Part shown: in pieces, positions 41,899-52,752 of the stretch
Layout of the letters: each line of letters begins with the position of its first letter
Position numbering within the stretch: position 1 is the stretch's first letter
DNA from: Ophiosphaerella korrae
Lineage: Eukaryota; Ascomycota; Dothideomycetes; Pleosporales; Phaeosphaeriaceae
DNA length: 64,000 nt
Direction: 5' to 3'
NCBI GenBank assembly: GCA_028456385.1
Contig: JALNQF010000095.1
Span: forward strand, 106,462 to 170,461
Made by a program: the position numbers and the translations under genes
The notes under the pieces: generated by a model
What the model was told of the DNA's origin: nothing
Databases searched by the model: none
The model's input: only the letters and a program-made list of their open reading frames with translations

Positions 41899-43721
41899 TT
41901 ACCACCTAACTTCCGGTGAATTCGAATACACTCCCTGCCCCTGCCCCTGCCCCTGCCCCCCCGCCGCTGTATACGTCCCCGGATGCGGAATCTCCCCATG
42001 CAGCACCGCATGTCCCTGCACCGGAGAACTAAACTGCTGCAACTCGTACCGCTGCACCGCATTCCCATCCATCTCCACCCCGCCATACATCGGCGCCCCC
42101 GCCCCATACGCACCGCCGTGCCCACCGCTCGCCATGGACCCCGTCTCGTACACAGGCTGCTGCTGCTGTACGTGGCCTATCGGCGCCGGATACGCATAGT
42201 GCGGCTGCGGACTGTGAATGGGCGGGCTAGGCGAGTGCGGGTGAGGCGAGGCCGTCGACGCCGTTGCGGAGACGTGTTTGCCGTCGTAGAACTCGGGCTG
42301 GGGGGATTGAGTTTGGTGGTGGGCGGCGATGGCGGATGAGACGGCCGTGTTGATCATGTCTTGGTTCTGTGCTAGGCGCGACTTGCGGCGGCGGCGCCAC
42401 CAGAAGCCGAGGAGGATGCAGATTATGAGCGAGCCGGCTGCGATCCCGACTCCGATGCCGATTTGGGCGCCTTTGCTGAGCCCTTGCCGGCCGGGTGCGA
42501 CTTGGTCTGGTGGGTTTGTTGTGCCACCAGTGTTTCCTCCTCCTCCTCCTCCACCTCCGCCGTTACCTGAGTCAGATGTGGTTATGGGTACATTGTTTGA
42601 GGTAATGCCAGGAGTGAAAGTCACTGTAGTTGTTGAGGTTGTTGTTGTTTTCGCATTGATGAACGATGTGACTGTCTGCCAAACCGTGGTTGAATATGTC
42701 GTTGTTCCTTTAACGGCAATGGTTGTATAGACGATTCTAGTTGACGTGGTAGGAATCGTGATTGTACTGATGACAGACGTCACTGTAGAAACAAAACTGG
42801 TTTGCCTCTTCTTCAACTGATGCAGTAGTGGAGAGAATTGCGTGACCTGAGGCGCCAGTATATCCTGGTGGGATTGCGGCCTAGGTTTGACATGTTGGGA
42901 GGGTGGTGCTGACGTTTCTAATGGCTGCTTTGGAATATCCGCCGGACGTATTTCTCTTGCCCGCTTAGCTCCTGATTTGGTGATGGTCGACTAGACGAAT
43001 GTCAGCTATAACCTGACATGAGTTTGCCATCAACTCACCGTAGCTATGATCGTGGCAATATCGGCTGTCGATACGGTGACAATGGTAAAACTACTGTATG
43101 TTGACGTCACCGTCAATGTCCCACCCTTTGCTGTAATGGTAGATGGGATATCCCTATAAGACGTTGTGTAGGATGTGGCGATTGAAGTGATCACAACACT
43201 ACACTGTCAACGTGTGTTTGGAAAGGATAAGTATTTTGTACCTACATTTTGAAGGAGCAGGCAGAGCCTCCAGCACAAGTTGCACCATTAATACAGCAAG
43301 CGGTTCCGCAACACAACGACCCGCTCGCAGTGTTGCAACAGAAACCCCCAGCACAGCAAGCCCGGCCACTCGCAGTGGCACAACAGACCACAGATGACGA
43401 ACCACAACATTGACTTCCGCAACCACAATATGTGCGAGGTGCTGACTGAGTTGGCCCACAATAGTTGCTACATGTCGCCTGCCTTTTGAAAATTTCGGGC
43501 ATGCGCCATTGGTCCGGACTGTTGCCTAACAGTTGTGCGTCAAAGAACCCTGGAGCTTCCACTGGTGGACTGAGGAAATTTTCCACGAGGCTGGCATTCG
43601 TTATTTGTACTACATCCTCAGCAAGGCTCCGTGCTTGTCGATCTTCTTCGTTGTGTTTAGGAGGAATCGCAGTGACCGTTTGTATCAACGAGATTGTGGC
43701 TAACAACGCCACCCGTACCAT
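41899..43721 (-). CDS. Cysteine-rich, Ser/Thr-rich one-pass surface protein
   Basis: Exons 43721-43246, 43198-43039 and 42990-41899 (introns of 47 and 48 bp) give 575 aa. A signal peptide covers residues 1-18. The first exon encodes a compact cysteine-rich domain (about 88-157) with repeated CC pairs, as in CGCGSQCCG, VVCCATASGRACCAGGFCC and ACCINGATC. Exons 2 and 3 supply a long Ser/Thr-rich stalk of TVT/STI repeats that should be heavily O-glycosylated. One transmembrane helix at about 389-410 (GIGVGIAAGSLIICILLGFWW) is followed by RRRRK and a Pro/Gln/Gly-rich cytosolic tail. The layout (signal, Cys domain, mannosylated stalk, single TM, tail) is that of fungal wall-stress or adhesion sensors. 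I do not recognise an exact family. Exon 1's donor GTAGGT is less canonical. Confidence 0.72.
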
Positions 43722-44128
43722 TCTGAATTATGCGGACACAAAGGTTGCGCAAAGAACTCAACCAGGGATGGGAAAGGCTGTGTTCTTAACTTCGCATCTT
43801 TCGCGTTCAGCTTCGTTGATTCGCCCCCACACTATTTGGTGTTTTTCAAGCCACATTCGCGCATCATGATCGCCAATTCGCTATAGACGAGTCGACCCGT
43901 GCTGGTAGCCCGTATATCCCCTCTTTCTGCAGCCTCTTAGGAGTAAAAGGTATCTAAGGTTATTTGTAACTGGCATCCTGCACGTTGACACAGGTGACCC
44001 TTTTCTATCAGTAGCACTAGACTTTGTGAAAGACTCGCCCTTCCAAGGCTGCAAGTAATAGGCTTTGGGCATCGACAGAGCTGCGGAGCGAACTTACTGC
44101 AACGACCGCTAGCCCTGTGTCGTACATG
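43722..44128. other. Spacer left of the second solo LTR
   Basis: Promoter side of the surface-protein gene. No other feature was recognised. Confidence 0.4.
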
Positions 44129-44652
44129 TGTCAGATTTGATGGTCACTCGTAAACAGTTGAATTGATGTGAGTTTATTGTTTGATTCTGTCTCCTATCTG
44201 CTGCTCTATCCTTCATTCTATATATTTGCCTTCTCCGCGGTTGAGACCCGGTGGTGGAGAGCCTTATCTCGAGTTTCGTGGTTGACTAATGTATCGGCTC
44301 TACGCAGTCAGGTCATGGCGTGACAAGCCATCATACTGACGGTAGCCGTGTCGGGCCGGATCTCAGTTTTCCGGCTGGCACTGGTGCATTGATGCGCCTT
44401 AGTTGAGCTGATGCGCCGTAGTTGAGCTGATGCGTAGTAGTTGAGTTGATGCGCAGTAGTTGAGTTGAGTTGATGCACAGTAGTTGAGTTGAGTTGATGC
44501 GCAGTAGTTGAGTTGCACAGATTCCAGGTGCACCTGGAATCTGTTGATTAGCTCGCTTAGCTAGTGGCGCACGAGCCCAATCGATCGCCATCGCGATTGC
44601 CATCTGAATCTCACGAGCCAGCTCAGCTGGCAGCGTCACATCTGACAACATG
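44124..44652. mobile_element. Solo LTR, copy 2, with 5-bp target duplication
   Basis: The element spans 44129-44647 (519 bp), begins TGTCAGATTTGATGGTCAC and ends ATCTGACA. ACATG flanks it on both sides (44124-44128 and 44648-44652). Ends TG...CA and the 5-bp duplication are those of an LTR. It is longer than copy 1 mainly through repeats of a word like TGATGCGCAGTAGTTGAGT at 44390-44515. Confidence 0.85.
44390..44517. repeat. Tandem repeat inside solo LTR copy 2
   Basis: About six imperfect copies of TGATGCGCNGTAGTTGAG(T/C), with period 18-24 bp. The matching part of copy 1 has only one or two units. Confidence 0.75.
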
Positions 44653-44935
44653 TAAGACCATCCTGAGAGTAGAAGGCCGCTTCAATTTACACGAAATGAT
44701 TTCAAGCCAGTCTACTTCCTTATTCCCATGCTGAGTGTAGTATCAAGGCAAATCTTGCCCCAGGTGCTCTACGTGTAATGCAGGACTGGTTTTCCCAAAC
44801 TTATAGGAAGTATTGAGGGGTTGAGGCGACAGATAAGCCTTCAAGAATGCGTATATTATTTTACAACAGGTCTAAGAAGTATTTTTAATCTATCAAGTGC
44901 ATTATCAGTCGATTCCAGCAGCCATCGTATTTCTA

Positions 44936-47171
44936 TTACTCGTACAATCGTCCCTTTCGAAGCATTCCAGCACTGAACTCTCCGCGTTTCTCTACACTTC
45001 TCAACGCGACATAGCCAACTTCATCGTAAGGCCTAACATCCCCAATCTGCACTCTGAGCTTCTTTAAAAGTCGCGATCGCTCCGTGCCACCCAGTGCAGT
45101 CCCGCCGCTTGGATTGTTCGTGTATGGATTATCTCGAGTCATGGAAGCGGCATAGCTGAACAGATCTGGGGCGATAGTGAGCCATGACATTAAAAGATTG
45201 AGAATCCCTAGGACGATAAGAACCGATGTCGTGAAAAGGAGCGTGAGGCACCATGGGATGTTGGCTTTGTACACAGGTCGAGACACGCTCTCTGTGGTAT
45301 TTGTATACATGATTTCACCCTTGGGCCTCATACCAGTCGGCTTCCAAGAAGTGCTCAGTTCGGAAGGGTTTGGGTCGGTAAAAGGCTCCATCCGTGTAGT
45401 CAGAGGACCCCATGATGCTGCTTGCCAATAAGCGTTAAGTACCAATGTAAGTCTCCTGGAGATTAGTTCGGTCGATACGATGTCTAAATCCCGTTGCTTG
45501 GGGTCTGCCGGATACGTCTCATTTCCCCCAAGTATAAAGCCATCGTATATGCTGTACGTATTCACGACTTCGGAGGATGTAAAGAATGATGTTGTTGACA
45601 TGATGAAGAAGTTGACAAAGTCGGTAAGTAGCTTGGGGGTTGTGCTTAAACACGGTAATCCCCACCGGCGTTGGTCTTGGTCCTGGATACCATCGGCGCA
45701 TTTCGTTACTGCATTCTGGATCATGTCATTTGGAATACGGCGAACTCGATCGACCCCACAGGTTTCTGAATGACATTTCAACTGAGCCTCCACGGCGAAA
45801 AATCGAGGTACACATTCATATGTGTGGAACATCTCGGTCTTGTGTGCTTTTTGCCCGTAGAGGAAAAAAAGTGGTTCTTTTATATTCTTGTTATCTTTTA
45901 TGGTTAGATCGCAGGAGGTTTTATTGCTGTTATTTGTGTTGTTATATCCATATTTAAAAAGGAACTCATTTATCTTTGTCGTTTCCTTATCCTGCAAGTA
46001 TACTGTTGTATTTCGTAGGGCATTTACTCCAGCATTTTGGTTGACACCTTCAAATGACGGGTATACACACACCGGCGGTGAAGATAGTTTTTGCAGGACT
46101 GAGTCTTCATTCTCTCGATAACGCAGGCTGCAATCCATAGCCATGTAGGTGTAATTCACCCGTGATTGTGACCTCGTTCCTTTTGTTAGCCCTTGCACAC
46201 TGATGCCCAACAGAGAGGAATAAGTGTGATTGACGCCATCCGGGACTACGACCCATTCTCCCTTAGAATTTAGATCAGAGCTGTTGCGCAGCTCGACCTC
46301 TTTTAACCTTGGGATTTTGGGGTGATTCCAAAGATCCACAGGCCCGTCTCTTACTATGGGTGAAGTAGAAAGACTTGCTAGTAGCACTGTTGGTACAACG
46401 GAAAACCAGGCTGAATTCTGATTGAGGTCGAATGGGGCCTCAGAATTCGAGTAGTATAGAGTGCCTGAGCCTGTAGTTGTCGCATTTGTTTCGCTCAATA
46501 ACCGCAAAGAGCTTTGTCCGCCTAATGGGGACAAGAACCAGAGGAGCAGGAGAGGTATGGATATTGTATTAATGGAGCGAAGCGTGATGGCGGTACCAAA
46601 GGCAGAAACAAAGCTTTGACTTCCGAGAAGTTTTTCGAGAGTCTTTGAAAGGTGAAGAACTTAGTTACAGAGTTTTCCCTGGTGGTGGAATTATGTTCTC
46701 ACCTCGATAGTCGTACCACCTTCAGCTAGCCAAATCGCAAAGGTGCGAAGAAAACGGCCGCAAAGAGCAGCAAAGACTAGGGGATAAAGAGTCGGCCCAA
46801 GAATTATTAATCTTTGAATGGTTTTGCCATGCTCAGATAGACCGCTATGATTCAGGTTCAGCACAGCGATCACCAACGCTGTCCATTGTGAGTACGAGAC
46901 TAGGCTGAGGTTCGTGCACACCGAGGGGCTCACCTAGGAATGGTATTGGAAGCATCGCTAGAAGAAAATCTCCGAGAAACTTGAGAAGCGATATGCCTCT
47001 TAGAGGCTGAGGGCCTTCTGGCCAGCCATCCACTTTTCGAGAAGCTGAACTACTTCTCAACATCTCCTGCTCTTCCGTAGCCCTGTCCAGCTCGATAGCA
47101 GTATAACTGGTGTCCTCATCTCTCGGCCCCCTCTGCTCCCTCTGACTATTAGGCAAGGCCAAAAACCGCAT
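44936..47171 (-). CDS. Large fungal membrane protein of unknown function
   Basis: Exons 47171-46934, 46878-46703 and 46642-44936 give 706 aa. Intron 1 (55 bp) uses GTGAGC and the acceptor after ATGGACAG; intron 2 (60 bp) uses GTGAGA...CAAAG. After a polar start, hydrophobic segments occur at LLKFLGDFLLAMLPIPFL, LIILGPTLYPLVFAAL and SINTISIPLLLLWFLSP. A long, probably extracellular region of about 430 residues follows, with many NxS/T sites and paired Cys. A last helix, CLTLLFTTSVLIVLGILNLL, precedes a short tail. LGSQSFVSAFGTAITLRSIN and SPLGGQSSLRLL match a pattern I recall from uncharacterised dothideomycete proteins. No enzymatic motif is visible. It could be a surface receptor or transporter-like protein. 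Confidence 0.72.
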
Positions 47172-47991
47172 GGTATCGAGTTAGCGGTACAGCGCAGGCT
47201 TGTTTCCATGGATGACATGAGGCGTACCAGGCACGCCATATATGGAGAATATCCTAAAATTATAGCCTTACTTCCAAGATATGACGAGTGGCATTTTCCC
47301 AAGACTCGCTATTGATGCCAAAGGGTCGGGGCGAAGCCTGTAGTCGGATTGGCATTGGCCGATTCCAGCATACATAGGCGTGTGGCGGTGCAAGCGCTTC
47401 GTTTTAGTGGTTGTTTTCCTCAGACCTGCCTGCAGCCGAGCGAAATGGCTGCCATGGCGCATGGCCACGAGGGTCTGGTACATGCTAAATTTAGTTGTTG
47501 ACTTCCAGCCCCAACAACACAGCTTCCAATGATTGGAGGTTACGCGAGAAGCGCTGGGCATTCTAGTGGGGTTCCGAAGTACCGATACTACCTTTTACTC
47601 GCAATACACCCGCCATCGTCTCTGATTCCTATCAAATATTTTAAATTGATGCGTAATAGCGACCATCAGATTGCAAAACCGCATTGCACCCTATCTATGT
47701 TTCGTCTAGGAACCCCTAGGCATGCCAGTAAGTTGAACAATCGAAGTTCTACAGTAGAGAAAAGCCAAAGATTTGTGCAGAGCTATAAGTCACTCAAACT
47801 ACACAGCCTTCCTCGTGCTCATCTAAGACCTTCTCAACAGTGCAGCATGGGACAGGCTGAACCAAGAGCATGTGCGCGGTCGATGATACGCCCTCGTTTC
47901 GCAAGCAATACGATAGCAATCAATCAAGAAACCGTGTGACGCGTACACAACCAAGACTTTTAGTCAGTTTTCGCGAAACAAATGTATACGA
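47172..47991. other. Intergenic spacer
   Basis: About 0.8 kb containing the promoter of the membrane-protein gene and the 3' flank of the HET remnant. Short ORFs here show no family resemblance. Confidence 0.4.
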
Positions 47992-49821
47992 CTAAATAAG
48001 ATTGAAAAATCTATAGAATCTAGAAAGTGACTCGCCCTCATCACAAACCTGAAGCTCTAGCTTCTCTAGTATGTCCTTCGACATCATACCGTTAAGGTAG
48101 CAAGACCCAACGAAGAAGAAAGTATCATCAATCGTCCCTTCAGGCCTCAGAACAAACGGCACAGGAGCACCAGGACAAATACAAATCAGGTCGCCCAACT
48201 CAGCAACCGCCAGTGCCATCCCCATCCCCCCATCTTCGGTAACAAATATCTTCCTCCCATCAATAACTCCGACAAATTCATCTCACCAAGCGCGATATGA
48301 CTGGTCCAGTTCCCGCCTTTGATGCATCTTCGAATTATCGCCAGATGCCGGCACATTCGTTATCCCTATCACGTGCCACATTGAATGTTGCATGGCCGAA
48401 TCGATACTATGATGCAGAGGACGATCTCGGAAATTTTCAAATGTCGACTTGTATATCGATGCCGTATGCGAGATGTTGAATTTGGCCAATTGCCACTCCT
48501 CCAGAAACCCGTTGAACTCGTCTAGTTTTGGCCCGTCTCGCGGGCGGCTCGGAATGGCACGAGTTCATCGACAGAGGTGTGAATTTGCATTGAAAACTCG
48601 CTTATCCGAGCGACTAGCACACCTCTGACTTGCAGTTTCGGTGGCTTTCGAGAGTTGTCGGGATCCGGGAGAATGGGAACCAGCTAGTCTTGCTTCGGGC
48701 CTCCAGATTGGTAGAATTTCGACTCGTGGTTCTTGTATGGGTTGACCATTTGCTTTTGGCCATTTATGTCTAGGAATTCTGGTGATTCGACGATTGCGCG
48801 GCCAGTATCTGGCCAGATGGGTACGCAACCATCGTAACTGTCCCACTGCGGGACCCAGGTCGGTAGTCCAACTGAAGGAAAGCCTGTGCCGGTATTATCG
48901 ACTCGATGGGCGACCGCGCAGAGAAAGTTTGTGCCATGCTGGGATAGGTAGATGGCAAATTTCAGAAATGTTTCTTCCCTTGACAATGTGTAGTCTGGCA
49001 CCAACTCGGAATCTTTTACGTTCGAAAGTAGCGGGAGCAGTGCATATAACTTGTCTCTTCCATCCGTTGCACCACATTGGCGGGGGAGGCCTAGTAGAGT
49101 CGAAAGGTCGCCAGAAAAGTACTTGGATTTATCCTGGATAGCTGTCACGAGTGGCCAGTGCTGTATTTCTCGTCTGCCCAGTCGGTGCCACCATCGGTAC
49201 AATTGTAACTTTGACCACTCCACTTGATGCGGTCCACAGACCAAAGTAACCGATTTAGCATCGTAGACTTCTTGCAATACCCAAACTTAAATACTTAGAA
49301 AACTTGGACGGGGAACGATCAAAGAGTAGGTCGCTTACCCGTGTGAACCATGGCCTCTGGAGTAAGTTTTTCAGAGCATTTTGGATCATGGTCGGCATTT
49401 TGTCATCCCAATCCAACCGATCTATAGAGCTAAGGTAGCTCATTGTCATTTCGCTGAACTCGGCCTCTTCTCCAATGTAGGCTACCACACTGGACGCTAG
49501 ACTATAAATCTTGCCCATCCTGCTTACCTATGCTTGCCTCTCGTCAAGATCAATCTGGTTAATACATATGACATCAACCCAAAGCAGTACATTGTACTTT
49601 CCCTTCCGGAGACGTCGAATGGCCCGTTCGCAGTTCAACGTAACAGGCAGCCTCTCCCCGCTCTCATGGTGTATCAGCAGATGTAGAAGATTTGGTACGC
49701 CCCATGTATAAGACAATACGATAAAACAGCCTCGCGATGCTTCATGTTGCAGATGTAGGACTGAGAACCGGATGCGCTCCTCGGATCGGCCGGGATGGAT
49801 GTTCACTTTCCTTGTACACAT
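47992..49821 (-). pseudogene. RIP-decayed HET-domain (heterokaryon incompatibility) gene
   Basis: Nearly the full length of a HET protein can be read, with lesions. The likely start is ATG 49821. The HET core shows FIVLSYTWG, LLWVDVICINQ and DLDERQA, then a TAG (49530-49528) where CAG is expected before VSRMGKIYSLASSVVAYIG. An intron begins after RPWFTR (GTAAGC), but its acceptor reads TTTAAG where TTTAG-GTT is needed to continue VWVLQEVYDA. DGRDKLYALLPLLS and PDYTLSREETF follow. Then come a TAG (48686-48684), a frame shift between about 48560 and 48524, a TGA (48285-48283) and the intact C-terminal pattern FVTEDGGMGMALAVAELGDLICIC. Three stops, one frame shift and one lost splice site make it non-functional. 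The type of change (CAG to TAG, G to A) fits RIP. Confidence 0.82.
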
Positions 49822-49953
49822 GTGATGATAGCATAGCAGAGTGTTGTAGAGGCTTTGAGCACATTGCAACGTTGAGAACTTATTGATTCATATCACGCAA
49901 AGGATCAAATCAACAAACAAGAGCAATATACCAATTCCGTACAATCCTCTTGA

Positions 49954-51321
49954 TCAAATAATGATCTTATTTCGCGCACTCTGCTCCTCCTCCTCATCGA
50001 AAATGTTAATGTTCCATCGCGGCAAATCTAAAATCTGTCAACTATGCACACTCAATCCACACGGACACAACTTACTCGCCGTATACGGAATATTATACCG
50101 CCTCCTCCCCTGGTACTCATCCGAGAACTTCTGAATCGCAGCAATATCTTCTGCATCCAGCTCAATCTCCTTGAAGTTCTCTGCAATCCTCGACGCAGTC
50201 ACTGACTTGGGGATCACAGAGTGGCCGCCGACCTGGCTCCACGCAAGGATAACTTGCGCGGGGGTGGCGCCCTTTTTCTCAGCAATGGCCTTGATTTCCG
50301 GGCGCGTGATGAGAAGGGGGATGCCGAAGAAATTGTTACCGAAAGCGGAGTAGGCGGTGATGTGGATGTTTTGCTCCTTGGCATAGGCGATGAGCTCTGT
50401 GCTAGGGAGAATAGGGTGGCGCTCAATTTGATTGACGGCGGGGACAAGGTTTGTCTTTTCAATGAGGGCCTTGAGCGTGTGGTAGGTAAAGTTTGAGACG
50501 CCGACGGAACGGACTTTGGAACGGGGCAGGTTGTACACGGCTTTCCATGTTTCGCTGTTGGGGATCGAGTTGTCGATGTTGACTTCGTCAGGCTCCGAGG
50601 TCGCGGGGAAGAGGTCGGAGTGAGGGTCTTTGCCGGGACCGAAGTTGACAGGCCAGTGAACGAGGTAGAGGTCGAGGTAGTCGAGTTCGAGCTCGGCAAG
50701 CGTATCGTCAAGTGCGGCTTCGACAATGGCTGGGTCACGCTGGGTATTCCAGAGCTTAGACGTGATGAAGATGTCTTCACGCTTGAGGCCGGGAATGTCC
50801 TTGAAGGCACGCTTGATACCTTGAGCAACTTCTTTCTGGTTTTCGTAGCTGTGATTGGTGGAAGAATTGGTTAGCTAACGCTTTTAGGCAAACTTCTCTG
50901 CTGACCCCACCGAGAGGCTTGACTGTAGTCCAGCAATGGTTTTCAACACCGAATAATATGTAGGAACGGTCCCGAGCGTGGGTTTGTTACGTACATCTTT
51001 GCGAGATCCTGTCAAATTCATTAGCCGATGTCTTCTTCTCGCGCTGCAATAGACACCAAGACCAGCAAGGCCCTCGATGGCAGTTCATGTGATCAGAAAA
51101 ACAAGATAAAATCAGAGCAGCAACGTACCAGATGTCGGTAGCCAATCTTTAGGGCTTCATAGACGCCATTGCCGACCTCACCTGGAGCAGCTTGCCATGT
51201 ACCATACCCCAATTGGCTGTGATAAAACGATGCTAGTTAGTGATATAGTTATGGCAGACGGGACGAAAACGCACGGAATCTTGTGGCCAGTGTTGAGAGT
51301 GACGGTCTTGCCGGATGACAT
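49954..51321 (-). CDS. Aldo-keto reductase
   Basis: Five exons (51321-51275, 51216-51129, 51008-50995, 50848-50076, 50027-49954) give 331 aa. Exon 3 is only 14 nt and restores GYRHLDLAKIYENQ. The catalytic tetrad of the family is complete: Asp46, Tyr51, Lys81 (FITSKLWN) and His114 (LYLVHWP). SVGVSNF and the C-terminal [15 protein letters not shown] give the NADPH-binding contacts. Such enzymes reduce aldehydes and ketones, including aldoses and xylose, with NADPH in the cytosol. Exon 4's donor GTAAGT joins TTTTAG to finish with [14 protein letters not shown] and a short tail. The 3' end lies about 130 bp from the start of the HET remnant, which is on the same strand. Confidence 0.9.
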
Positions 51322-51875
51322 ATTGCTGAATGAATCACGGTAGCAAAGAAGGAGATAATATGGGTTCTGTATATTGGCCCGAGCAAGATGGGTTAATTCA
51401 ACTTATATGCCTTCTCTCGGGCATTTGCCGGCAAAGGCCGTCCTAGATGAGCTGCAAAACTTGTTTCATCACGCGGAAGAATTGTGACAACCAGTGAGGT
51501 TCAACACCGTGCTGGCTATGAATCTCATCATGCAGATGGCGGGATAATTGCGTACTCTCGCGTCGTCCAATGGCCCGTTACTAACCTTGCCCAGCCTTTC
51601 GCGCTTCCGTGGGGTATATGCTCGGTGCGAAAGCTGCCGAAGGGCATCAGCCACAGATTTATGATTCTCACATGTTCTTGTACAAGTGACAAAAAGTTCA
51701 GATATATATTGCGAACTAAGGTGGAGGGGTGAGGGGGAGTGAGCCAATCTGAAAGCGATGCGGGGCAAGAGCAACGTCAAGCAGCGTGCTAGCTATTGCC
51801 ATGCCGTATTACAGTACGCCATTCTTCACACTCCTATCTCTGCTCTTTGCAAGTCAACGGGCGTACACCTAAACC
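51322..51875. other. Divergent promoter region
   Basis: A 554-bp region between the divergent aldo-keto reductase and GNAT genes. No other feature was seen. Confidence 0.5.
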
Positions 51876-52412
51876 ATGGAATCCGCAGGACAACCCAATG
51901 ACCGGAACAAGAATGTGCAATGGCGTTACTTGACGCTCAACGACATAGATAGCGTCATCAACATCACGTGCAAAGTCCACGCCGACCTCCAAGAAAGCGC
52001 AGAAGTCTTCTCGGAGCGCGTAAAACTCTATCCTCGAGGCTGTCTAGCTCTTGCAGACAAGGAGACCAACGAGCTCTATGGTTACACGATCTCTCATCCC
52101 ATCCGTCGTCACGCACCACCGGCCCTCGACGGCTTACTGGGCGAGATAGCATCTGATGCAGACCAGTTCTACATCCACGACGTGGCCATTTTGCCCGAAT
52201 TTCGGGGATCTGGACATGCAAAGGAAGGCATCGACAGGATGTTGGACGGTGCACAGCAATATTCCTCGGCTGGACTTATTTCTGTGTATGGCACAGCTGC
52301 ATTCTGGGCAAGGTTTGGGTTTGCGCCAGTAGCAGTAAACGAGGGACTCAGGAAAAAGCTACTGGAATACGGCGAGGACGCAGTGTTTCTGGAGCGACAG
52401 AAGCAGTGTTAA
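51876..52412 (+). CDS. GNAT-family N-acetyltransferase
   Basis: A single exon of 178 aa from ATG 51876 (ACCATGG context). The N-terminal WRYLTLNDIDSVINITCKVH is the usual alpha1 region. The central FYIHDVAILPEFRGSGHAKEGIDRML holds motif A, with the RGSGHA acetyl-CoA loop. FWARFGFAPV is the motif B region. The substrate cannot be read from sequence, and many close relatives are unassigned. No signal peptide or membrane segment is present. Confidence 0.85.
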   Translation: MESAGQPNDRNKNVQWRYLTLNDIDSVINITCKVHADLQESAEVFSERVKLYPRGCLALADKETNELYGYTISHPIRRHAPPALDGLLGEIASDADQFYIHDVAILPEFRGSGHAKEGIDRMLDGAQQYSSAGLISVYGTAAFWARFGFAPVAVNEGLRKKLLEYGEDAVFLERQKQC

Positions 52413-52752
52413 ACGTTGCACGGGTGAATATTGGCAGAGAACATGGCAGAGAATTGTTGGTGTGAGGTGTGGCAATTTGAGCCCCAGAGCGGGTCGCAAC
52501 ATGAGTCGGCCGGCGCAACCGGGCTGTGCCTGGGCCGTTGCCCCGACGACGGGGTCAGCCAAACAAGCGCACAACGGGAACATGCCGTTTCTAGTCTCTC
52601 TACTACAATCTGTCTACCACCCTGACGACGTACAATTCATATACCAGCTATCCATTCTCGAGGCGCAATTAATTCCTGGACCACAATCGCTTCTTCCGGG
52701 CAAACATTTCCATTTGCACCTCTTTCACACAGCCTAGGTGACACAAGTCGCC
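52413..52752. other. Intergenic spacer, chitin synthase promoter
   Basis: 340 bp between two co-directional genes. The right part should be the chitin synthase leader. No other feature was recognised. Confidence 0.5.

Noticed and set aside
44331..44651. 106-codon minus-strand ORF with NSTQLL repeats
   Set aside because: Lies wholly inside the solo LTR and is produced by its tandem repeat.
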